Source: Oxyruncus cristatus (taxonomy: Eukaryota > Chordata > Aves > Passeriformes > Cotingidae). Taken from it: 64,000 nt of DNA. Position 1 is the first letter of the stretch; the number at the start of each line of letters is the position of its first letter. The stretch is taken from NCBI GenBank assembly GCA_013399855.1, contig VXAY01003151.1, positions 1 to 64,000 of the forward strand, given 5' to 3'. The notes beneath the pieces were generated by a model. It made no database searches, was not told the DNA's origin, and saw nothing but the letters and a program-made list of their open reading frames with translations. Of the stretch, positions 45,414 to 54,842 are shown in pieces. A program made the translations under genes and the position numbers.

Positions 45414-45517
45414 CTTCTAGTGGAAGCTGTCCCTGCCCCTGGCAGAGGTCTGGAAACAGCTGATCTTCAGGGTCCCTTCCAACCCAAACCATTCCAAGAT
45501 TCCATGATCCTGTGATC
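45414..45517 (+). mobile_element. CR1 LINE 3' tail fragment (type A)
   Basis: ttctagtggaagctgtccc, tgcccctggcagaggtctgg, ctgatcttcagggtccc, ttccaacccaaaccattcc and tail units resembling attccatga. It lies 92 bp after a longer copy with its own tail in the same orientation. The two are separate insertions or the result of a local duplication. Confidence 0.92.
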
Positions 45518-46442
45518 TGACTGACTGGTGACAGCAGGCAATGTGGAAACTGGTATCCAATGCATCTCGGGATGCTCGTGGATGGGTGGGTTCAGGACAC
45601 CTCCTGCCAGGTTAGTTGCTTCTGTTTGAGTCCTGCCCTGGGAGATGTTCCCCCTCAGGAATGTGGGAAATGCGTCCTTCATCACAGACCCACCCTGCAC
45701 ACAGCAGGTGACCATCAAGATTATCCTTCCAGTTTCCCCACGTAGAAACCCTCACTGTGATCTGGAAAGAAAGTTTATTATATGGGATATGTGAGGTGCC
45801 CTCTGGCCTTGCCTCTGATAACTACTTTGCATGGGAGAAATTGTCCCTGTTACTAATTAGCCAGCTGGCACTGAAGGAATGTTTTGCTTCATTAAAACCA
45901 GGTTGTGAAGATTGGTTTTATTTCCCTCCATCTCCACACGCTGTGTTGTGTCACCTCAACGGGCTCTCCTCCCAGGACACTGGACTTTCTCAAGATGTTT
46001 GGTAACTAAAAAAAAAAATAAATAAAAAGACAAAAGAGAGAGAAAGAAAGCAGACTGTCTAATTAAAAACAACCTCTGAGGAGTAGCCATCCCTCAACTT
46101 AATATTTGTTCTGAAATAGGAAGGTTCTTAAATTTTTAATTACTCTTTGTTGTTCACGGCTATGAAGAGGGGCACAGGGTGTTCATGGCCTTTGTGGACA
46201 GGACTGTCCAGTTGGGTTGATCAGTCATTCCTGTTAGCAAGAAGTTACCAAGAATGTGTATTTTTATCATGCTCTGCAGTATGGGTTTGTTTTAAGGATC
46301 ATAAAAGCATGTACCTCTGATGACTTCTGGTGAACTCCAGCCACTGCAAAACTCCTTCTCCCCAGTAAACCTGCACTGTCTGAACCAACATAAACTTTCT
46401 GATTGCTGTGTCAGATCAGCACCTGGAATCACACCTCTGTGG
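45518..46442. other. Unique non-coding DNA
   Basis: No gene is recognised. An A-rich patch with AAAT and AG runs lies at about 46007-46050. Frames of 61-83 codons are without domains. Confidence 0.45.
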
Positions 46443-46571
46443 GATCATAGACTCATGGAATCATGGAATGGCCCAGGCTGGAAGGGGCCTGAAACATCAT
46501 CGAGTTCCAACCCCTCTGTTTTGGGCAGAGGCACCTTTCACCAGACCAGATTGCCCAGAGATCCATTTAAT
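46443..46571 (-). mobile_element. CR1 LINE 3'-end fragment (type A)
   Basis: Three tail units (atcatagac, tcatggaatcatgg) precede gcccaggctggaaggggcc, catcatcgagttccaacccc, ttgggcagaggcacc, and tcaccagaccagattgccc with a decayed end. The 3' end is complete and it is strongly 5'-truncated. Confidence 0.92.
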
Positions 46572-49500
46572 CATGAAACCCAAGAATTATTCTCGCACAA
46601 CAAAGTTCAAGCCAACATTAAGTGTTTTAACCTGTGTGCCTGCCAAAGTCTGGGTTTTGTGTGCACTGAATGGAGAGAAGCAGAGGTTGCACCCAGATAA
46701 TCTGTTCAGATAACGTGCTTATTCATCTCCTTTAATTAATTAAAGCATGCTGATTACTGTGGTTAGATTCACCTCATGTATCATTCACCATCTCTAATAG
46801 GCATTTACCCACGGATCAGTCAGCCCAGAATCCCTGTATCCCTCAGTGGAAAGGATGCAGCTCTGTGGGCCTATTTTGGATGGGATGAATTGTGCTCTAG
46901 TCCCCATTCCCAGGTCTAGGGAGCCCCGAGAGAGCCCCAGAGAAACATCTGAGATGCAATACCTCTGTCACAGACACTTCTGTTTTTGCAGCTGAATTTA
47001 TACCCCAGACATTTCAATCATTCATCCCTCCCTTGAAGTCACATCTTCCTTCAGTGCCTCATTTTATCTGGCACAGCAGCTTCACCTGCATTTCTTCACC
47101 CAGTGAATGTCACTGCCCAGTCACCTCCTGCCTTGTCCCCGCTCTCCATTCCGGCAGCAGCTGGATTATGCAAACACCAGTCCAACAGGTCCAGCTTGAT
47201 TTGCAGCCTCAAAATAGAAACCTGCCAACGGAAAACTGTTGTCTGTGACATTGCATCAAAGGTTATTTCCCATCCTGGTGCATCAGAGCCTTCCCTGGCA
47301 GGAGGTGTGCACTAGAGCAACAGCAGTTTAAATTCCCCAGGGAAGAGGGCAGTGAGAACCCAGGCACAGAAAAAAGGAGTGAGCTTTTATTTTCTTTACA
47401 AGCATCAGGGTTGTGCTGAATACAAACCAAGTCTCCTGTTCTGGTCGTTGCAGCTACAGTAATGAACCCTAAAAAGGATTAATTGGGTGTTATCCCCCTC
47501 CCGTTTCACTGGTTTGTCAGGGGAACCATTGCCTGCAGCCTTGTTGCCAAACCCTCTTTTGATGCTTTAGTTTTGGTGTCGTTTGCAGGCAATTCAGTGG
47601 AGAGGCTTTTGATGGGGGACAGAGTCAAGAACAAGGGGTGATCATTCCCAAACTTTCCCTTGTTTCTGGTGAACAAGAGAACTGGCACCTGGCTGGGGAG
47701 CAGTGGAGTGTGTGGGAGTCTTCCAACCCATCCCCACTTTTTCCTACACACTTGCAACCCACACAAAGCTTCTCAAAACCTCGGGGCTGACAAAGGATTT
47801 GTGTTTGTGCAGGCAGGAAGCACCATGATCTAATTTTTTCCAGTTTTATGTATTAGTATTATCACCCCTGTGAAAGCCTGGGGCAAACATGCTCTTAACC
47901 ACTTACAAATCCGAAGCAGAGAAGTGTTAGGACAAGGGAAAGCAGAAGGTTTTGCCCCAAAGCAAGGGAAGGATGATGCACCTGCAGATGTAGCAGGTCA
48001 TTTTACATGTAAAATTGAGAAAAAACCCCGTTTTACCACAACGAATCCCAGCGATTTTCGAAAAGTTAATCTCCTATTCCTTCCTCTTTTCTTCGAGGAG
48101 TCGTAACGAGGGCGTGATGAAAACCAAGATGTGGGTTTGATTGTTCCTGAGGCTCTTTGAAAACACAGGACACCTTCATGTCAGGTGCTGTGCACAGTTA
48201 AACCTCCAAAACAGTTGGGGAAGTTAATCTTTAAGAGAGTTTTTCAAGGAGGCACAACCAGGGTGTTGCATAAACAAGATTCAAATGTTTTAAGTCCCAA
48301 CCCCAAGCCCTAAATCTGCTGCCAACAGGTGGCTGAACTCTCCATAAATTATTATCAAATCACTTCAGCCCCTTATCCAGTTGGATTTTCACCTTCAAGG
48401 CAAGGAAAAGTCACATCCAGAGGTATGACACAGTATAAGAAGAGAAATTCCTTTTTTTATTTTCCTGTGATTTCATGCTTCAGATATGAAGGATTCAGAA
48501 ATAACCCAAGACACGAAGAATACAAATTTTTCCAAAAAAAACCCCCACCCTCTCTCCGCCGTCTTCTTAAAATTTTTCCACACCTCAGTCTTTTCTGGAC
48601 ACCATAATCTGTCTTTTTATGTCACTCAAAGTGGGGGGGAGCATAAAAACTGTTTTAAATATAGCTGTTACATAAATAACATGTTTGAGTGTAACTGGTT
48701 TTTATAAATAAAACCCACGGTGGTGGTCTTTTACTGGAGCATGCTGTGATAGCAGAGCAGTGCCATTGTTTCCTTGGAAGAAACTGTGACAGTGCAAAAA
48801 AAAAAAACGGGATAACTTGTGCAACACTCTCCCCTGTGTCACCTAAAGGGCACATTTCTTTTATGCAATGCACATGTGAAAAAACTGTGTCCCAGCTCCT
48901 TCTTGATCTTGTCTGAGCTGCCTTTCAGACCAAAAGATGTGTCCAAGTCGTCAATGAAGAGAGAAAAACTTGGGAAAGAGTTAAAACCAGCAGGTGTAAA
49001 GCAACGGAAGGGAACGTCGTGTCAGAGATGTGTGGCAAGTGCCACCTTTCCTTTTCATTTCTCCTGTCATCCTGCCAAATTTTCCGTTTTCCAGCAGGGG
49101 TTTGAAGCACATAATTTCTCTTGTCTGGTAAGGAACAGTTTTAGATGAGTCAGGATACTTTGGGTTTTGATTTTCCTCTCTCTGAAAGCATCTCCCAAAA
49201 AACAGGGGGCAGGGCCAGGCTTCCTGAGATTTGATATCCCTTCAATCAAGAATTTCTACCATCATCAGTTTGAATCATCGGCAGTTCATCAGGATAAAAT
49301 CTCCATCACAGCACCACGTCCAATTTGTGCCACGGTACAAGGTGTAAGAGAGCACAGTTACTCCCTGCAGGGTCAGGAAGGTGATATCAGGTGCAGCAAA
49401 GCAGATTTTATGGCTGAATAAGCGGTTTTTTGTCTCTAGGTCCCAGTTCATATTGTAGATTTTCTATCAAAATGGAGAGATGACTCAAATTGCCATTAGA

Positions 49501-49654
49501 AACTTGGAAACCTTATGATCCAACCAGCAATGTCAGGAGACCTCCAAAATGAAATTATGGTTTGACAAGATATTCTCTGTCCAGCTTCTTTAAATCTGTG
49601 ATTGCTGGGACAGGCTTCAAAAAAAAAAAAACCTGTCTAATTCTTGACAAAATA
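46572..49654. other. Unique non-coding DNA, no gene accepted
   Basis: About 3 kb with no CR1. The 86-codon minus frame at 47506-47766 is followed about 115 bp further by AATAAA (complement at 47386-47391), but has no known domain. Short homopolymer runs occur at about 48798-48808 and 49620-49631. Confidence 0.45.
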
Positions 49655-49745
49655 AAATGAAATAAAAAATAAAATAAATATTACAAAAATAAAATAAAAA
49701 TAAAAATAAAATAAAAATAAAATAAATATTGCAAAAATAAAATAA
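49655..49745. repeat. (TAAAA)n microsatellite before the third gap
   Basis: ATAAAAT and AATAAAATAAA units with two copies of an aataaatatt-gcaaaaa variant, so a higher-order unit of about 40 bp may be repeated. The same TAAAA run resumes right after the Ns. Confidence 0.9.
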
Positions 49746-49925
49746 NNNNNNNNNNNNNNNNNNNNNNNNNNNNNNNNNNNNNNNNNNNNNNNNNNNNNNN
49801 NNNNNNNNNNNNNNNNNNNNNNNNNNNNNNNNNNNNNNNNNNNNNNNNNNNNNNNNNNNNNNNNNNNNNNNNNNNNNNNNNNNNNNNNNNNNNNNNNNNN
49901 NNNNNNNNNNNNNNNNNNNNNNNNN
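49746..49925. other. Assembly gap (180 N)
   Basis: All positions are N, flanked on both sides by TAAAA units. Minus frames at 49617-49999 cross it and are artefacts. Confidence 1.
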
Positions 49926-50343
49926 ATAAAATAAAATAAAATAGTGTTCACAGTGCTTGTCCTGGGATGCCTCTTCCAGCATTTATCATTAGTCCCCATC
50001 CATGTCTAGTCCGGTGGAATTTAGATGGGATAAAAGGCTTTGCACAGTGTTTACAAATCTTTCAAGTCTGGAATTAGGGAATCTCTAAAATCAGGATGGT
50101 TTGTGTGGGTCACCATATGTAATACAGGAGTTTGTGGGTGTCTTCCATGCAATAAATTACTTTCTTGGATAAACACATAAAGCTTGAAAGGTGCTTTATT
50201 ACGAACCCAGGCAACGTTCTCGGCAGATTTTTCACCATGGTGCTGATTCTGTTCCACTGACCACACACCCACAGGTATCACCCTTGGGCAGCCAAACTTG
50301 TCACCTCCTGAGCTCAGCCACATCTTGTGCCTTGATCTCCCTC
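49926..50343. other. End of the TAAAA repeat, then unique DNA
   Basis: About 18 bp of TAAAA units (to 49943), then unique sequence without a gene. Confidence 0.6.
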
Positions 50344-50562
50344 AGAATCATAAAAGGCTGGAAAAGACCTTTAAGATCGTCAAGTCCAACCATCAACAGC
50401 ACCACCACCACGTTCACCACTAAACCGTGCCCTCAGCAGCCAAATCCACACATTGTTTGAACACTTCCAGGGATGGTGACTCCACCACTGCCCTGAGCAG
50501 CCTCTCCCAATTCTTTACAACCCTTTCCGTGAATCAGTTTTTCCTGCTGCCTGATCTAGGCC
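50344..50562 (-). mobile_element. CR1 LINE 3'-end fragment (type B)
   Basis: agaatcataaaaggctgg, aaaagacctttaagatcg, tcaagtccaaccatcaac, accactaaaccgtgccc, ccaaatccacacattg, gaacacttccagggatgg, tgactccaccactgccc and aaccctttccgtgaatcag. It has an inserted ACC-rich stretch near 50400-50413. The 3' end is complete and the 5' end truncated. Confidence 0.94.
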
Positions 50563-51934
50563 TTTGTACTGATGTTATGTGCAGTGTGGGAACCAGATCT
50601 ACTGATCTGGCTGAAAATAACTTTTCTCCCCTTCCTACTTGGTGGGTCCATTTTTTAGCAAGGTCAATTCCCTGGTTCAAGGCAGATTAATTGGCCAAGT
50701 TTCTTTAACTTGCATTTGTCTACGGGGCAGAGCTGGGGACTCCTTCTGGAGTAACAAGTTCAGACGTCAACAGCTTCAGTTTTGTGTCTGCTCAATGAGA
50801 TCCCTCCTGCTGGTGGTGATGTGTGACGGGTTTTCATGCCACCGGCTCAAGTAGGCAAGAAAAACCAACCTTTGAAACACTGACCCTGTGTGGAAGAACT
50901 GTCTACAAACTGTTAATTTTGCAGTTCTGATTTGGTGGAGACTGAAGAAACAAGAAGCAAATGTCAGCGAGTTCTTTTTCCATTTTTGACTTTTTGTGTT
51001 GAGAAACTTCCGTGGATTTCCTGAGAAAACTATGAGGAACTTGCCAAACAAAAAAAGGCTTGTAATCCATTAGTTTTTTTAGTGTCTCTTATCCTGCATG
51101 TTCTGATTACTCCTTATATCAATTTGTGTTGTAATTTTGGTTTTAGGGGAAAATCTATTAACAGACCACCCATAAATGTCTGTTGATGAGGCACTTTCTT
51201 CAGTGTTATTTCACTGTCTTACTTTCAATGATTTTTTATTTGCCTTAATTGATTATTTTTTCATCTCAGTGTATCCAGTTTAATACTTTCCAAAGTAAAC
51301 ATTGCCTGTTGTGGCTCTGAGAACACTGGGCTTTACAGACCCCCTGAATAAAGGATAAAGAGAACAATCATCATTAGAGAAAGAAGTGTCCACCTCTAGA
51401 GATCTTTTGGGTGCTTTGGATCTTTGTTTTGGCTGGATCCAGAATTACTGGATGAATGTCAGACCAATTTCTGTGGGATGAGCATCAGGGAACTCTGGAA
51501 TGAAAGTGTTGGCTGTGCCTCTGCAGCTGTGCACCAGATTTAGGGACTATGGGCCGGTTCCTCACCTTCTGATTTGGGGATATGAAGGCCCACCCACAGC
51601 TCCCAATTACTTTTGGGCTTTGAAAAATGGTAGATGTTGAATCTAATTTAAAGCAAATAGATTTTTGATGGAGTGATTAGCACTCCTCTGCACACACATG
51701 CTAATTACTGCCTTCTAATGTAAGACTAATTAAGGAAGCTCTTAAAAATACCAGCCTGACATCTGAATTGTCTTGATTTGCAACAGAAGAAAGGTGCTTT
51801 GTTGATTCTTTTTTCTTCCTGTGAGTTTTCTTCAGCTCCTCTTCCCCAGCTTCTTTAGGAGTAATAATAAGTAAATGAGAATTAAAATGAGCTAGTGAGT
51901 TCTCCTGGACTGCAAAATGTAATCCCAGATAAAA
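50563..51934. other. Unique non-coding DNA with homeodomain-type sites
   Basis: No gene is recognised. The part 51640-51790 is rich in TAATTA-like words, including an imperfect inverted pair at 51673-51682 and 51699-51708, and may be a regulatory element. Confidence 0.4.
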
Positions 51935-52072
51935 AGTGACAGGACAAGAGGGAATGGCCTCAAGTTGTGCCAGGAGAGGTTTGTGTTGGATATTAGGAAA
52001 AATTTCTTCACTGAAAGGGTGGTCAGGCCTTGGAAGAGGCCGTACGGGGAAGTGGTGGGATCATCATCCCCA
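51935..52072 (+). mobile_element. Internal CR1 LINE fragment (type B), truncated at both ends
   Basis: aaagtgacaggacaagagg, gaatggcctcaagttgtgcc, aggagaggtttgtgttgg, atattaggaaaaatttcttc, actgaaagggtggtcagg and agtggtgggatcatcatcc. It stops before the CR1 tail, unlike most copies here, so its 3' part was deleted. Frame 51936-52262 starts in it. Confidence 0.92.
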
Positions 52073-52184
52073 TAAAAAAGTCACTGTATCACTACATATC
52101 TTTTTATTGAAGACTCAGGCAAAGGGAATATTGACCCACTCTCCAAAAAAGCAGCTTCTGACAAGGCCAGAGGTTTTTCCACAG

Positions 52185-52250
52185 ACTGAGCACCCAGAGT
52201 GGACACGGAGTTGTTCGAGCTTTTGGGAAATCAGGACATTTTTCTTGCAA
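52185..52250 (+). other. Exon-shaped 66-bp segment, unproven
   Basis: A TTTTTCCACAG acceptor ends at 52184 and a GTAAGG donor starts at 52251. The 66 bp between are a whole number of codons and open in two frames, one reading THR-start TEHPEWTRSCSSFWE and onward. No domain is known and no partner exon has been found. It could be a cassette exon of a gene that spans the window, or chance. Confidence 0.15.
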
Positions 52251-52673
52251 GTAAGGGATTGAAAGCTGCAAAGAGAATATTCCAGCTTCCTCCAGACCCC
52301 TTTGGGAGGCTGCTGAGAACAACAGATCTGTCCACAATTTGCCCCATTGCACCTCTTGGCATAAGCACCCAAGTGCCCGTGTGTGACTTCCACAGTGCCG
52401 AGGGAATCACCATGTGGGTGGATTCCTTGTTTGCCAAAAGCTCAGGAAGCAAAGGTGCTGAGCTTTCTGTGCATCTCAGGTCCAACCCAAGACAGCACTA
52501 ATTATGGCATGGAGGGCACCAGGCCCACCTACAGGAATTTTAGCCCTGATAACACCGACAGGGCAGAGCTGGGTTCAACCTGTGGTCTTCTCTAAGCCCC
52601 TCGGGGGTTGTACCTTCAAAGTATCCCTTTCACTGGAATCGTCAAAATCTGAACCTACAATTTTAAAACCTTC
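52251..52673. other. Unique non-coding DNA
   Basis: Overlapping frames on both strands (52199-52501 +, 52231-52485 -) show no recognisable domain. Confidence 0.45.
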
Positions 52674-52876
52674 AGAATCACAGAACCAGTGAGGTTGGAA
52701 AAGACCTCTGAGACCATTGAGTCTCACCCTGTGCCCAATGTCCACGTAGTCCCCCAGCCCAGAGCACTGAGTGCCACGTCCAGTCCTTCCTTGGACACCT
52801 CCAGGGATGGGACTCCACCACCTCCATGAGTAGCCCCTCCCAAGGCCTGATCACCCTTTCTGTGCAGAAAATCCTC
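52674..52876 (-). mobile_element. CR1 LINE 3'-end fragment (divergent type)
   Basis: agaatcacagaaccagtgag, gttggaaaagacctctgag, ccattgagtctcaccctg, then gtcccccagcccagagc, gagtgccacgtccagtcc, ttggacacctccagggatgg and actccaccacctccatgag. The middle differs from types A-C and seems to be a fourth type. The tail is present and the 5' end truncated. Confidence 0.9.
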
Positions 52877-53612
52877 ACAAAGGAAGGGTAACAGGGTTGA
52901 AAGTTTGATTCAATATACACATGAATACTTTTTATTCTTCTCTGGCATCTCAAATTTCCATGATCATCTTGCAAACATGAAAAGGTCATGCCCTAATATT
53001 AATGAAATGTTACAAATGCCACTTAACACAGAGATGATATTTATTAATTTTTCAGCAGGTTTGGAACAGCCTTACACTTTTTCTGTAGCAGTAGCTGGGG
53101 AGCAGTTAAATTCAATACTTGTTAATATCCTGCATCAACCTTTTAAATCCTTATCAATCGCTGGATCAGTTCTTATCAGCAAACTTTGCAGGGCAGGTCT
53201 CCCTGGCAATTGAGTTCAATCAGAAGATTAGCATCTAAAATTCAAGGAGAGCTCTTGGTTTACTCAGGAAATTGAACCATCCATCATGTTGCTGAACTGA
53301 GGCCCAGTGAGCATTAGAAAGACACCGTGGCAATTTGCACAAAGTTCAGTGACACGGATCTGCATTGTCCCTAAATAAATGGAGGTTCAACTGGCAATTA
53401 AATATTCCCCATGCTTGCCTTTGATTATCCTCCTCTTTGTTATTCATTGGCCTCTGGTTTTTTTCAGTCCTTTATCCTTTACCATGATTTGCTCAACAAA
53501 GGTCTCCACATCTCTTCCGGTGTCACCAGGAACTTTGTGTCTCCGGTTCTACAGAAAGTGAAAACTTGAGATGAGGTAATTAAATGGTGTTTTTTCCAAG
53601 GACAGGTAGAAG
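52877..53612. other. Unique non-coding DNA
   Basis: No gene is recognised. A 102-codon + frame at 52905-53213 has no domain I know. Confidence 0.45.
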
Positions 53613-53920
53613 TCATAGAGACACAGAATCCCAGAATGGTTTGGCTTGGAAGGGAACTTAAAGATCATCCAGTTCCCACCCCTTGCCATGGGCAGGGACA
53701 CCTTCCACCAACCCAGGTTGCTCCAAGCCCCGTCCAACCTGGCCTTGGACACTTCCAGGGCTGGGGCAGCCCCAGTTTCCCTGGGAAACCTGTGCCAGGG
53801 CCTCACCACTCTCACAGGGAAGAATGTCTTCCTAATAGCTTATCTAAATCCACCCTTTGTCAGTTTAAAGCTATTCACCCTTGTCCTCTCAAAACATGCC
53901 TTTGTAAAAAGTCCCTGTGG
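53613..53920 (-). mobile_element. CR1 LINE 3'-end fragment (type A)
   Basis: tcatagagacacagaatccc, agaatggtttggcttgg, aaagatcatccagttccc, catgggcagggacacc, gttgctccaagccccgtcc, cttggacacttccaggg, gcctcaccactctcacagg and ccttgtcctctcaaaac, ending at gtaaaaagtccctg. It has a complete tail. Frames up to 171 codons at 53549-54151 owe their first half to it. Confidence 0.95.
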
Positions 53921-54718
53921 GACATTGAAAATTCCAAAATTCACAGTGTTCATCACTTATGTTTATCTCCAATGAAAATTATAAGTGAAGAAAAGCATTT
54001 TAAACATTTTTTTTTCACCTTTCCCTTTCCATCTTGCAATGGTCTCTTACCGTGTGATTGCTCAGCTAAAGGCTCAAGTGTTGCAGCTTCTCTTTTTGAA
54101 GATCTGCATGTTTTTGTCTTTCTGGAATTGCTTTACAAGGCAGGATTATGAGAATGGAATCCCCTTTAGGAGCATCTCAATGGACAAACATCACTCAGAG
54201 TCAAATAAATGCACGGGTTTTAATAAATCTGGCTTTTTTTGTTGTATGGGCAACAAGGTCATTAATAGGCGATTTGAGACCATTTGAGGTTGCTGGCTGG
54301 GATAGGTTCATGGATACACCAAAGCTTACAAGATTCCTGTCTCTGAGGAAATGGCCACCAGGTACAGCACATCTTATAAACAGAAACATAACCAAGTTTA
54401 GAGCAGAATGAGATTCAGCAGGATAATGGGATTAATGAAGAAGTACATGATCTCCTCAGGGTTTTTGAAAGTAGCCACACTTTACAGACAATAAAGCAAC
54501 ACCAAATGTCAAAAAGCTCCTTCTCAACAGTGACTCATTTACTCTTTTCCCTGCACCTCACACAGCTGCCACGTGTTTAAGGTTACCTGTGTGTTTGGGT
54601 ACTTATCTTTGATATTTCTTTCAATCCCTGTTTCTGGAGCGTTCAGTCGAAGAGAATCGTAGGAAGGACGAATCCAAAATCTATTAACAAGGAAAAGACA
54701 AAGCTATAGATTTATGGT
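53921..54718. other. Unique non-coding DNA
   Basis: No gene is recognised. Frames of 64-100 codons are without domains. Confidence 0.45.
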
Positions 54719-54842
54719 AGAATAATGGAATATCCCGAGTTGGAAGGGGCCCACAAGGATCACCAAGTCCATCTCCTGGCCCTGCACAGGACACCCTAAG
54801 AATCACACTGTATGCCTGAGAGCTTTGTCCAAATGCTTCTTG
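54719..54842 (-). mobile_element. CR1 LINE 3' tail fragment (type C)
   Basis: agaataatggaatatcccg, agttggaaggggcccac, aggatcaccaagtcc, tggccctgcacaggacacc, aagaatcacactgtatgcc and gagagctttgtccaaatgc. It stops before the cccctggggagcc part, so it is strongly 5'-truncated. Confidence 0.92.

Noticed and set aside
47380..47766. Minus frame of 86 codons with AATAAA downstream
   Set aside because: No domain and no splice evidence; AATAAA is common in this composition.
49617..49999. Two minus frames of about 120 codons
   Set aside because: Mostly Ns and TAAAA repeat translated as Phe/Tyr/Ile.
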